Source: Fibrivirga algicola
GTDB lineage: Bacteria; Bacteroidota; Bacteroidia; Cytophagales; Spirosomataceae
Reading direction: 5' to 3'
Length of the DNA stretch: 64,000 nucleotides
Assembly: GCF_011742925.1 (NCBI RefSeq)
Contig: NZ_WAEL01000001.1
Coordinates: forward strand, 620,001 to 684,000
In this document: positions 1 through 7,774 of the stretch, piece by piece
Layout: each line of letters starts with the position of its first letter
Position numbering within the stretch: position 1 is the stretch's first letter
Notes under the pieces: model-generated
Seen by the model: only the letters and a program-made list of their open reading frames with translations
Told to the model about the DNA's origin: nothing
Databases searched by the model: none
Program-made: the position numbers and the translations under genes

Positions 1-225
1 TTCCGAGATAAGCGGGTAGTACTCATGCGTTTTACCGTAGGCAATGTACCCCACTACGCCCTTCTTTTCCAGGATCCGAATAATGGTCGATACGGTATTG
101 TAGGCGGGTTTTTCGCCGGTTGAATCCAATGGCGGTAGTTCGGCCAGAATATCTTTTACGAAGGCTTTTTCCAGTCGCCACAACACACGCATGATGTCCT
201 CTTCGGCGTTGGTCAGTTCTCTCAT
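1..225 (-). CDS. BlaI/MecI/CopY-family repressor, 3' part missing
   Basis: The first 75 codons read from an ATG at 223-225 and run off the left edge, so the protein is truncated only by the window. The N-terminus (MRELTNAEEDIMRVLW, then a segment with YNTVSTIIRILEKKG) is the winged-helix pattern of the BlaI/MecI/CopY family: helix 1 with xxAExxIMxxLW and a recognition helix TVxTxxxxLxxKG. Family members are dimeric repressors, usually of a neighbouring BlaR/MecR-type membrane peptidase gene, and are inactivated by proteolysis. In Bacteroidota the partner is often an M56 peptidase with a TonB domain; if present here it would lie left of the window. An inverted repeat 60 nt upstream of the start (286-307) is a plausible autoregulatory operator. 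Confidence 0.85.
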   Translation of the reverse strand, partial: MRELTNAEEDIMRVLWRLEKAFVKDILAELPPLDSTGEKPAYNTVSTIIRILEKKGVVGYIAYGKTHEYYPLISE

Positions 226-285
226 GGTGATCTGTCAGGGGTGTGTAGGGATGCGACGTTAAACGTAATACTAATGCCTTAGTTT

Positions 286-307
286 TACAACTATTAATGT
301 AGTTATA
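286..307. promoter_or_regulatory. candidate operator of the BlaI-type repressor
   Basis: TACAACTA (286-293) and TAGTTATA (300-307) form an inverted repeat with 7 of 8 positions matching around a 6-nt spacer. The TACA...TGTA half-sites resemble known BlaI/MecI operators. It lies upstream of the repressor gene starting at 225, where autoregulation is usual for the family. Binding is inferred. Confidence 0.4.
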
Positions 308-316
308 ATGTTCATT

Positions 317-392
317 AAAAAAGGTTTGGTGTTTGTCGTTTGACGGTGCTCTGCTAATCAGCAGAGCACCGTCAAACGACAAACACCAAACC
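317..392 (-). terminator. intrinsic terminator of the pseudouridine synthase gene, 33-bp perfect stem
   Basis: Positions 323-355 and 360-392 are perfectly complementary over 33 bp with a 4-nt loop. On the minus strand the hairpin is followed by six U (A run at 317-322) and begins 8 nt after the stop codon at 400. This is a textbook rho-independent terminator except for the unusually long stem. Confidence 0.85.
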
Positions 393-399
393 CTATAGC

Positions 400-2382
400 C
401 TAGATCAAATACTTCAGCTTCACTACTTCTTTGGGCTCCAGGAAGCGCCACTTACCGCGTGGCAATTCTTTCTTAGTCAGGCCGGCAAAAACGGTGCGGT
501 CGAGCTTCGTCACTTCATAACCCAGCGATTCGAACATACGACGAACGATGCGGTTACGTCCCGAGTGAATCTCAACACCAACTACCTGAGCATCAGGCGT
601 TACAATGGCAAGGTCATCTGGTTTGATATGGCCGTCTTCCAGGTCGAGACCGTTCCGAATGGCTTCAAAGTGTTCTTCTGTAATGGGCTTATCCAGTTCA
701 ACCTGATACACCTTCTTCACGTTGTTTGATGGGTGCGTCAGCTTGCCCGCCAGTTCGCCATCGTTTGTCAGCAGCAGCAGACCCGTAGTGTTGCGGTCGA
801 GGCGGCCAACAGGGTAGAGGCGGAACGGACCGGCATCGGCTACCAGGTCGAGCACCGTGCTACGCTCTTCCGGATCTTCCGTTGTCGTGATAATGTCACG
901 TGGTTTATTGAGTAACACATAAACCAGTTTCTCTGGGTTCAGCACCTTGTTGCCGTACTTCACCACATCGTTTGGCTTTACGCGGTAGCCCATTTCGGTC
1001 ACAACGTTGCCGTTTACCTGTACGTCGCCTTTGGCAATAAGTTCGTCGGCCTCGCGGCGCGAACAAACGCCGGCATTGGCGATGTAGCGGTTCAACCGGA
1101 TCGAGTTCGGATCAGTTGTCCGCTCGCGTTCCAGATTTTTGGCTACTTTCCGTGAGCGGGGCAGGTTGTCCCGCATGCTGCTCAGATTGTAGTTCGGGGC
1201 CTTTTCGTAGCGGCCAGTACGGCGCTCGATTGATTTTTCCTCTCCTTCATCGTTCCGGTTATCGCGGTCCCGATCAAATGGCTTGCGCGGTCCGTCATTC
1301 CGGTTGCCGGTAGTGCGCGGGCGAGCGGGGCCGTTTGGATCGCGGGGTTCGAATTTTGTCCGCTCGGGCCGTTCTGCACTGCCTTCATTCCGACGATCAA
1401 ACCGGGGACGGTCATCACTCCGATCATCGCGGCTGTATGGCTTACGCTCGAATGACCGCTCTGCGCCACCGCCCTGACGGTCATCGCGTGCAAATGGTTT
1501 GCGTTCCGGACGCTCATCAGATCCTTCGCGGTCACGGCGATCAAAACGGGCGCTGTCGCCTTCACGTGGTCCTGATGACCGGGCATCCCGGCTAAAGGGT
1601 TTGCGTGGTTCGGCATTCCGATCGCCATAGGCTGGCCGATCACCACCTTCGCGACGGTCTCCGCCAGTGAATGGCTTCCGGTCACCATAGGCTGGGCGAT
1701 CGCCCCCTTCGCGACGGTCTCCGCCAGTAAATGGCTTGCGGTCTCCGTATGCAGGTCGGTCGCCACCCTCGCGACGGTCTCCGCCAGTAAATGGCTTGCG
1801 GTCTCCGTAGGCTGGGCGGTCTGAACCACCATCCCGGTTAAAGGGCTTACGTGGTCCGGCATTCCGATCACCATAGGCTGGACGGTCACCGCCATCGCGG
1901 CTGAATGGTTTCCGATCTCCGTAAGCTGGCCGGTCGCCGCCCTCGCGACGGTCTCCGCCAGCGAATGGCTTTCTATCTCCGTAAGCTGGCCGGTCCGAAC
2001 CGCCATCACGGTTGAACGGCTTGCGCTCTGGGCGGTCTGACCCACCTTCACGATTGAATGGTTTCCGATCGCCATAGGCTGGGCGATCGCCCCCTTCGCG
2101 ACGGTCTCCGCCAGCGAATGGCTTTCTATCTCCGTAAGCAGGCCGGTCACCGCCCTCACGGTTGAAGGGTTTCCGATCTCCGTAAGCTGGCCGATCTGAT
2201 CCTCCGTTCCGGTTGAATGGCTTTTTATCTCCGTATGCTGGGCGGTCTGCGCCTCCCGAACGTGGTCCACCAAATGATGGACGGCTGTCTCCTTTATTAA
2301 ATCCACCACGGACGTCATCCCGACGGCCTTCTGGACGACCTTTACCATCCCGGCGGTCGTTACTGTCTTTATCTCGTTTCAT
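400..2382 (-). CDS. RluB/RsuA-family rRNA pseudouridine synthase with repetitive N-terminal extension
   Basis: This 660-aa protein has two parts. Residues from about 425 to the end carry an S4 RNA-binding domain (IRLNRYIANAGVCSRREAD) and the pseudouridine synthase core with the catalytic-Asp motif GRLDRNTTGLLLLTNDG and the late motif GRNRIVRRMFE. This is the RsuA/RluB/RluE family, and RluB (23S rRNA, U2605 in E. coli) is the closest guess. Residues 1-420 are low complexity, rich in Arg, Gly and Asp, with 11 copies of DRPAYGD. E. coli RluB is about 290 aa, so over half of this protein is extension. Such disordered Arg/Gly tails usually bind RNA; the role here is inferred. The start ATG at 2380-2382 precedes the charged extension. 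Other minus-strand frames are also open across the repeats but are shadows. Confidence 0.9.
   Translation of the reverse strand: MKRDKDSNDRRDGKGRPEGRRDDVRGGFNKGDSRPSFGGPRSGGADRPAYGDKKPFNRNGGSDRPAYGDRKPFNREGGDRPAYGDRKPFAGGDRREGGDRPAYGDRKPFNREGGSDRPERKPFNRDGGSDRPAYGDRKPFAGGDRREGGDRPAYGDRKPFSRDGGDRPAYGDRNAGPRKPFNRDGGSDRPAYGDRKPFTGGDRREGGDRPAYGDRKPFTGGDRREGGDRPAYGDRKPFTGGDRREGGDRPAYGDRNAEPRKPFSRDARSSGPREGDSARFDRRDREGSDERPERKPFARDDRQGGGAERSFERKPYSRDDRSDDRPRFDRRNEGSAERPERTKFEPRDPNGPARPRTTGNRNDGPRKPFDRDRDNRNDEGEEKSIERRTGRYEKAPNYNLSSMRDNLPRSRKVAKNLERERTTDPNSIRLNRYIANAGVCSRREADELIAKGDVQVNGNVVTEMGYRVKPNDVVKYGNKVLNPEKLVYVLLNKPRDIITTTEDPEERSTVLDLVADAGPFRLYPVGRLDRNTTGLLLLTNDGELAGKLTHPSNNVKKVYQVELDKPITEEHFEAIRNGLDLEDGHIKPDDLAIVTPDAQVVGVEIHSGRNRIVRRMFESLGYEVTKLDRTVFAGLTKKELPRGKWRFLEPKEVVKLKYLI
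1530..2271 (-). repeat. coding tandem repeats (DRPAYGDRKPF units)
   Basis: The DNA encoding roughly residues 38-285 of the pseudouridine synthase consists of degenerate units of about 36-60 bp. The protein unit is DRPAYGDRKPF followed by NREGG, SRDGG or (A/T)GGDRREGG. Three nearly identical consecutive copies of the TGGDRREGG form lie around 1650-1820, which suggests recent duplication or gene conversion. Copy number should vary between strains by slippage. Confidence 0.85.
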
Positions 2383-2798
2383 TGAAAAATGCAGTCTGTA
2401 TAAACTGCCTGTTTGTGCTTAACCTCGCTGACCATCAACGCCTAATTGAGCGTATAGCTTTTTGCGGGGACGCAAAGATACAGGTTTTTGTCCAATCCAT
2501 CGGCATTTAAGCCGGGTACAGTTACCAGCTTTTATAAGTTCGACTTCGATAAGTCTGGCCGCGAAAATACAATGCTCGTGCATCGCTCGCTAACGTACCC
2601 GCGCGGGTCGCGCTCATCTGAGCCTGTATGGGTACGTTGCCGCCTCTTCAATCCAGAAAAAGGGGAGATCGCGTCAGAGTAAATCGGTAGCAGCAGCTAC
2701 CGATCGATTGATAACAAGCCGTTTAAGAAGCTAAATGCGCCATATAAATAGCTGATAAATAGATTTATGTATCGTTCAACGTATCGCCTGTCTTCGCA
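2383..2798. other. intergenic region with a short hairpin
   Basis: This 416-nt stretch separates the divergent pseudouridine synthase and secreted-protein genes. It holds a perfect 9-bp stem (ATCGGTAGC, 2683-2691; complement 2696-2704) with a 4-nt loop, and two GGTACGT-type words near 2593 and 2631. A 64-codon TTG-start frame (2488-2682) ends one base before the hairpin, but its composition does not look like a protein and I do not call it. Promoters for both flanking genes must lie here; I cannot place them. Confidence 0.4.
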
Positions 2799-3452
2799 AT
2801 GAAACTTCTCTTGTTTAGTCTGCTCCTTATGGGATTAACGCCAGTTCGTCTTCTGCCCATGGTTGACCCCGATGCCCCAACACCCTGCCTGATGAGCAAC
2901 GGCCAGCCGCGCCCGTATCCCTGCGAATTTACCATAACGGCTATCAGGCTAATGGGAAAGAACAATGAAGTGGTGGGTACGCTCACGCCTGGCAGTACCA
3001 CGGTAAAAGTCCCCAAAAGCAAGGCTGTTAGTCATACTTCGTGGACGGGTGGTGAAAGCTTCATGTATAATGCGTCGCTCGTTTTCCGACGAATCAATAC
3101 GGCCAGTTTTCCGCCTAAACCGGTATCCAAAGGCTTACCAAGTCTGGGATTCTATACAATCAGCACAGCCCGGGTAACCAGTCCCATCACGCCCTCTGAA
3201 CTGACCCTGAGCAAGCGGGTAGACGTTGCGCCGACCGTGCCTGGTCCCGGAATACGGTCTAACCAGGCCAATTTCAGCCTTCAGTTAAACTATTCAACCG
3301 GAAGCGGTGCCACCATCATAGCGCCGATCCGCTATGTTCAAATCGCCAACCCGATCACGTTCAATAAGCCGTTTCCCGCTTCAATCAACCAGTTTCGTGA
3401 TAAATCTGAGGCATTTATGGAATTCCTGGTAACGGTTGATAAGACCAAATAA
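2799..3452 (+). CDS. secreted protein of unknown function
   Basis: The 217-aa product begins with a signal peptide (MKLLLFSLLLMGLTPVRLLP) and continues as a Ser/Thr/Pro-rich, probably beta-rich protein without charged catalytic clusters. Two Cys (in PCLMSNG and YPCEF) could form a disulfide near the mature N-terminus. No family motif is recognised. It is followed 38 nt later by the DoxX-like membrane protein on the same strand, so they may be co-transcribed. Periplasmic or surface location is inferred from the signal peptide. Confidence 0.65.
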   Translation: MKLLLFSLLLMGLTPVRLLPMVDPDAPTPCLMSNGQPRPYPCEFTITAIRLMGKNNEVVGTLTPGSTTVKVPKSKAVSHTSWTGGESFMYNASLVFRRINTASFPPKPVSKGLPSLGFYTISTARVTSPITPSELTLSKRVDVAPTVPGPGIRSNQANFSLQLNYSTGSGATIIAPIRYVQIANPITFNKPFPASINQFRDKSEAFMEFLVTVDKTK

Positions 3453-3490
3453 ACCAGCCATTCCGCCGCAAAGACCACCCCTCTAGTTCT

Positions 3491-4633
3491 ATGCTTTCCT
3501 CCCCGACTTACGCGCGCACCACCTGGTTTTTTAAATGCTGCGAATGTGCCCTGGCCGCTATTGCGGTGCTTAACATCCTGATGATGGGTCTCGAACTGCT
3601 ACCACGAGCGATCATGGTTCAGTACGAGTCGTATCTTGAGTATCTGCTGCTGGGTATTGTTGGCGTAGCGGTGCTTGGCAGCATTGCATATAGCTGGCTC
3701 TGGCATCGGCGCGAGCGGGCAGGCAACCCTGAAAGCGGTATGCGTCATGCCTGGTTGCAAGGTATCATCCGGTATTGGCTGGCGCTGTCAATTGCAACCT
3801 ACGGGTTCGCCAAAATTCTTAAAACGCAGTTTCAATCGCCCGATTTTCGCCTCGATACGCCGCTGGGCGAAGTCAACGGGTTCGGGCTAACCTGGTATTA
3901 TTTCGGGTACTCCTATACGTTGTCGGTCATCATCGGCCTGATTCAGGTGGGTGGCTCCGTCCTGTTGCTCTATCGACGAACTACCTTGCTGGGCGTCTTA
4001 GTGCTATTGCCGGTGATGATCAATATTGTCCTGATCAACCTGTTTTATCAGATTTCGCTTGGGGCTTTTTTCAACTCGGTCATGTTTACCCTGGGCCTGA
4101 TTTTCCTGTTGCTGCTCAATGTTCCCAAACTCAAAGCCGCCTTCTGGGATCTGGTCGAACACTTACCCCCCGTTACGCTGGGCCAGAACTGGGTGAAGCA
4201 TGCACTGCGGGCATTGCCTATTGCGCTGGCATTTGTGTTCATTGCGCAGTTTGTCTACACTGACAAAAGCGACACGCTGCTGAAAGGAACCTGGCGCGTT
4301 GACCAGCTTACCCGCAACGGTAAAACGATCTCTGCGTCGGCGTGGCTAACTGATACAACGGCCTGGAATCGGGTATATTTCGCGGGCATGCAGGGCTGTG
4401 CATTCAGCCCCAATCCGTATCGGTACAACGCATCCGAAAGCCTGAGAGGCACCTACGAGTTTGATAGCCTGAAAAACAATCTACAAATCGTGAAATACGT
4501 ACCCATGGGATCAGATGCTACACCTGATGATACGCTTCGGCTTACAATCAGTGAACGAACCAAGAAATTGGTACAGCTATCAGGTATGATTGATGGCGAT
4601 ACCGTTGTTATGAAGTTGGCTCGTCTGCGGTAG
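3491..4633 (+). CDS. DoxX-like integral membrane protein with C-terminal soluble domain
   Basis: This 380-aa protein has about seven hydrophobic segments in residues 15-255. The central part (ALSIATYGFAKILKTQF ... GLIQVGGSVLLLYRR) resembles DoxX/DUF417-type four-helix modules. After the last helix (ALPIALAFVFIAQFVYT) comes about 115 residues of soluble sequence starting KGTWRVDQLTRNGK, a pattern like small lipocalin-like domains of Bacteroidota lipoproteins. The combination is unusual: DoxX proteins are normally 130-170 aa. Function is unknown; DoxX relatives are linked to respiratory and redox processes, but no partner gene is nearby. Confidence 0.55.
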   Translation: MLSSPTYARTTWFFKCCECALAAIAVLNILMMGLELLPRAIMVQYESYLEYLLLGIVGVAVLGSIAYSWLWHRRERAGNPESGMRHAWLQGIIRYWLALSIATYGFAKILKTQFQSPDFRLDTPLGEVNGFGLTWYYFGYSYTLSVIIGLIQVGGSVLLLYRRTTLLGVLVLLPVMINIVLINLFYQISLGAFFNSVMFTLGLIFLLLLNVPKLKAAFWDLVEHLPPVTLGQNWVKHALRALPIALAFVFIAQFVYTDKSDTLLKGTWRVDQLTRNGKTISASAWLTDTTAWNRVYFAGMQGCAFSPNPYRYNASESLRGTYEFDSLKNNLQIVKYVPMGSDATPDDTLRLTISERTKKLVQLSGMIDGDTVVMKLARLR

Positions 4634-4734
4634 GCTATTGAGAAGTGCTGTAACGGTTAATAAATAGGAACTTGATTTTAGTGCTTATTACTTAAAACTA
4701 TACTTAAATGGGATGTAAGTAACTACCTTCCGCG

Positions 4735-5295
4735 ATGAAGATAACAGGTTTACTTATCTGGCTGTTGGCCGGGGTACCCATAGTGCCAGCGTTCGGGCAA
4801 ACCCGGTCGCTTCAACCGTCAGGGGCGGTACTGGATGTGGGTATTCGCCTGCAACAATCTATCAATCTATACGCTGAGAACGGCATTACGGCTCACTACA
4901 CGAACCCGAAGCTGGCGCACCAGCGGCTGTATGTAGGTTTTAGCTATGTGACGTCCCGACTGGGTAGTGCGCTCGGTTCCAATGCCATCAAGCAGGATAA
5001 TGTGTTGCTGTCGGCATCATATTATTTCTGGATGAAACGGCAGATTCGCCCGGTCATCAAGGCAAACGTGGGCTACTTCGCGGCTAGTTATGGTGCTGAG
5101 GTATTCAGTGAGCTGCCCAATACGTCGCTATTAGCCTCCCCTGAAGTTGGCTTTGCGTATTGCCCTGCTTTCCCGCTAAAGATTAACGCATCAGTCGGTT
5201 TCAATCTGCTGACAGGTAACGGCATGACAGGGCCGGGTACGTTGTATCCGGTCTTTGTGCAGACAAGCATTACCTGGAACCTGCTTAACAACTGA
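4735..5295 (+). CDS. small outer-membrane beta-barrel-like protein
   Basis: The 186-aa product has a signal peptide ending in AFGQ and alternating-pattern strands rich in aromatic residues (RLYVGFSYVTSRLG, NVLLSASYYFWM, VIKANVGYFAAS, INASVGFNLLTG). It ends with a hydrophobic aromatic strand, SITWNLL. These are hallmarks of an 8-stranded barrel of the OmpW/OmpA-like size class. It lies 8 nt upstream of a lipoprotein hydrolase gene, so the two are probably one transcript. The specific role is unknown. Confidence 0.6.
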   Translation: MKITGLLIWLLAGVPIVPAFGQTRSLQPSGAVLDVGIRLQQSINLYAENGITAHYTNPKLAHQRLYVGFSYVTSRLGSALGSNAIKQDNVLLSASYYFWMKRQIRPVIKANVGYFAASYGAEVFSELPNTSLLASPEVGFAYCPAFPLKINASVGFNLLTGNGMTGPGTLYPVFVQTSITWNLLNN

Positions 5296-5303
5296 TAACC
5301 GTT

Positions 5304-6236
5304 ATGAAAACGATACTTGCCTTGCTGGTTATTGCGGTCATGACCGTTGCCTGCTCTTCTGAACCGGCCATTACGAAAGACATGCTCGACGGAGGCACTA
5401 TTTTCGATCCGTCTATCTACAAACCCGAGCTTTATTTAGTCTCCAGGGCCATTCCCGTCCCCACGGCGGCGCAGGCGCAACGGCCGGTAATTATTGCCTG
5501 TCACGGGTACTCGGCCACCACCTTCGAATGGGACGAACTACGTACCTGGGCCGGTGGCCGAACTGATTTCTACCTGTCGCAGGTACTGCTTGGTGGACAC
5601 GGACGCAGTTACGAAGACTTCAAGACATCGACCTGGCGCGACTGGCAGGCAGCGATAAGAGCCGAATACGATGCGTTGCAAAAAGCCGGTTATAAGCACA
5701 TCAGCTTGCTTGGTTCGTCGACAAGTGGCCCGTTGCTGCTTGAACTGGTGGCGTCCGGGTATTTTGCCGGTCGGTTGGCACCGCGCAACATTCTGCTGGT
5801 CGATCCGATCGTGATTCCATCCGATAAAACCCTGTCGCTGATTGGCGTGGTGGGGCCAATGCTGGGCTACATTGACTCGAAACAGCCGACTACAGAAGAC
5901 AAGGTGTACTACCATTTCCGGCCGCAGGAAACCTTACAGCAATTGCAGGACCTGCTCACGATTGTACGCAAAGACCTGGAAAAGGGAATCACCTTACCCA
6001 CCAACTGCACCCTGAAAGTGTATAAGTCGAAAAAAGACCCGACCGCCGATCCTGTAAGTGCCGTTCTGATCTATCAGGGTATAAAGACCGCTGCCGGAAG
6101 CCTGACCAATGTTGAGCTGATTGATTCAGAGCTGCACGTGTATACCCGCCTTGCACTACGTGCGTCGGTATATGCGAAAGACAGGGAAAATCAGACTACC
6201 ACCTTTACTGACATCGTCGCCAGGGTGTTGAAGTGA
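5304..6236 (+). CDS. alpha/beta-hydrolase lipoprotein
   Basis: The 310-aa protein starts with a lipoprotein signal peptide (LVIAVMTVACSSEP, lipobox Cys17). The body has alpha/beta-hydrolase features: a VIIACHGYSATTFEW oxyanion region, a nucleophile elbow LLGSSTSGPLL with the Ser in GxSxSG, and a late His in DSELHVYTRL. The acid residue is likely the Asp in LLVDPIVIP or a later one. Substrate is unknown; esterase or lipase-like activity in the periplasm or outer membrane is inferred. It is closely linked to the preceding small barrel protein. Confidence 0.75.
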   Translation: MKTILALLVIAVMTVACSSEPAITKDMLDGGTIFDPSIYKPELYLVSRAIPVPTAAQAQRPVIIACHGYSATTFEWDELRTWAGGRTDFYLSQVLLGGHGRSYEDFKTSTWRDWQAAIRAEYDALQKAGYKHISLLGSSTSGPLLLELVASGYFAGRLAPRNILLVDPIVIPSDKTLSLIGVVGPMLGYIDSKQPTTEDKVYYHFRPQETLQQLQDLLTIVRKDLEKGITLPTNCTLKVYKSKKDPTADPVSAVLIYQGIKTAAGSLTNVELIDSELHVYTRLALRASVYAKDRENQTTTFTDIVARVLK

Positions 6237-6362
6237 GTACATAAACGCGGGTTGAATCAGCTGATTAACCGATAACTAATTAGGAATACTCAACCAATGT
6301 GTAAGTATGTGTTTTACATGGCTTTATGGTAGGTTTACGTACTTCTTCTAACGCTGCCAATC

Positions 6363-7760
6363 ATGGAAAATCAACTTACTATTACGGCCGAGCCCAATGC
6401 CAATACGGTACAGCCAACTGACCAACTCCAACACGCCGGTCAGCCGGACATTGGGCGAGAAACCACGACCGCTCGCGTGCTCTGGGGCGTAGCCGTATTG
6501 GGCTTACTACCAATTACCATGCGCCTGTCTGGCCTGACCCAGGCGCAGATTTACCAAGTGTGGCGCGGTCCGCATGGTGGTAACTATCAGTTACTGAAAT
6601 GGACACATCTACTGGTCGACAATGCGATGCCTGCGTTGGTCTTTCTGCTTTTTGGGGCCGGTATCCTGCCGTTTCTAACCCGCCCCAAAGCAACGGCCGG
6701 ATTCGCTGTGCCGGAATTATACATTCGGGGTAACCTGTGGTTGCTTGCACTGGGTATCTTCAATGCGTATGTTTTTTTATCGCCCAATGACCTGCTGTTT
6801 CATATTGGCATTGTGGCTGTTTTCCTGTTTCCGTTGCAACGGCTGTCTGGACGGGGATTTCTGATCGCGGCCCTGCTTACCGGCTTATTCTTTAGCGGAA
6901 AAGGCTACTGGAATTACAGCGACATGCGGGAGAAATACACGAAGTATGAGCGGGTAGCGGCACTCGAAAAAAAGAACAAAAAGGCGAAACTGACCGACGA
7001 GCAGAAAGATGATAAATCGGCCTGGGAAGGGACGGTAAAAGGGATGGCGTATGATCAGGAAAAAGACAAAACGGCCATTGCTACTACACGCTCAGAATCC
7101 TATGGCGAAACCTGGAATTTTCTGGTACCGCGGTTTCAGAACCAGCAGGCGTGGCAGTTTTACCAGCGAAAAATCTGGGAAATTACCTCGCTGATGCTAC
7201 TGGGAATGGCTTTGTTCCGCTGGGGATTCTTTACGAACCGGTTGACCACCGGGCAGTATCTGGCCGTTGCTGTGGGGGGACTGCTGGTGAGTCAAGTGCT
7301 AGCCTGGGTGTCGATACCCTCGTACGAATCCGCGATTGTTGATTATGCTAAATTCATTAGCTCAGGTACGTTACCGCTGTATGAATTACTGCCGCCGTTA
7401 GAACGCGCTTTTGCCGCCGTTGGTTGGGCAGGGGCTATAATGTGCCTTTATCAAATCGGGACGAATGGCCTATTTAGCCGGGCGCTTGGCGCCGTTGGGC
7501 AACTGGCATTGACCAATTTTCTGATGCAGTCGCTACTGTTGAGCTTCTTCTTTTATGGGTATGGCATGAGCTACTTCGGGAGCATCCGACTACAATATCT
7601 CTACGTGGTTGTGGCCGAAATCTGGCTTTTCCAACTTGTGTTCAGTGTCGTGTGGTTACGAAACTTCAGTAGTGGCCCAGCCGAATGGCTCTGGAAATCG
7701 CTGACGTATAATCGCAAAGAGCCAATCCGCTTACCCAATACCAGTGCTGTTCCTTCTTAA
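6363..7760 (+). CDS. DUF418-family membrane protein, first of a tandem pair
   Basis: This 465-aa polytopic membrane protein carries the DUF418 C-terminal block (AVGQLALTNFLMQSLLLSFFFYG ... GPAEWLWKSLTY). The usual DUF418 N-terminal signature DxxRGxALLGIL is replaced by RVLWGVAVLGLLPITM. A Lys-rich soluble loop of about 70 residues (around 195-265) sits mid-protein. It is followed 14 nt later by a second DUF418 gene with the same layout, evidently a tandem duplication with divergence. DUF418 proteins are related to acyltransferase-3-type membrane proteins; substrate unknown. Confidence 0.85.
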   Translation: MENQLTITAEPNANTVQPTDQLQHAGQPDIGRETTTARVLWGVAVLGLLPITMRLSGLTQAQIYQVWRGPHGGNYQLLKWTHLLVDNAMPALVFLLFGAGILPFLTRPKATAGFAVPELYIRGNLWLLALGIFNAYVFLSPNDLLFHIGIVAVFLFPLQRLSGRGFLIAALLTGLFFSGKGYWNYSDMREKYTKYERVAALEKKNKKAKLTDEQKDDKSAWEGTVKGMAYDQEKDKTAIATTRSESYGETWNFLVPRFQNQQAWQFYQRKIWEITSLMLLGMALFRWGFFTNRLTTGQYLAVAVGGLLVSQVLAWVSIPSYESAIVDYAKFISSGTLPLYELLPPLERAFAAVGWAGAIMCLYQIGTNGLFSRALGAVGQLALTNFLMQSLLLSFFFYGYGMSYFGSIRLQYLYVVVAEIWLFQLVFSVVWLRNFSSGPAEWLWKSLTYNRKEPIRLPNTSAVPS

Positions 7761-7774
7761 ACCGACCTCATCCG

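Noticed and set aside
1182-2348. A 388-codon minus-strand frame overlapping the pseudouridine synthase
   Set aside because: It is the second frame of the coding repeats. The repeat unit lacks stops in several frames, and the product has no family features.
2488-2682. A 64-codon plus-strand frame ending beside a hairpin
   Set aside because: It starts with TTG, its composition does not look protein-like and no family is recognised. The adjacent hairpin alone is not enough.
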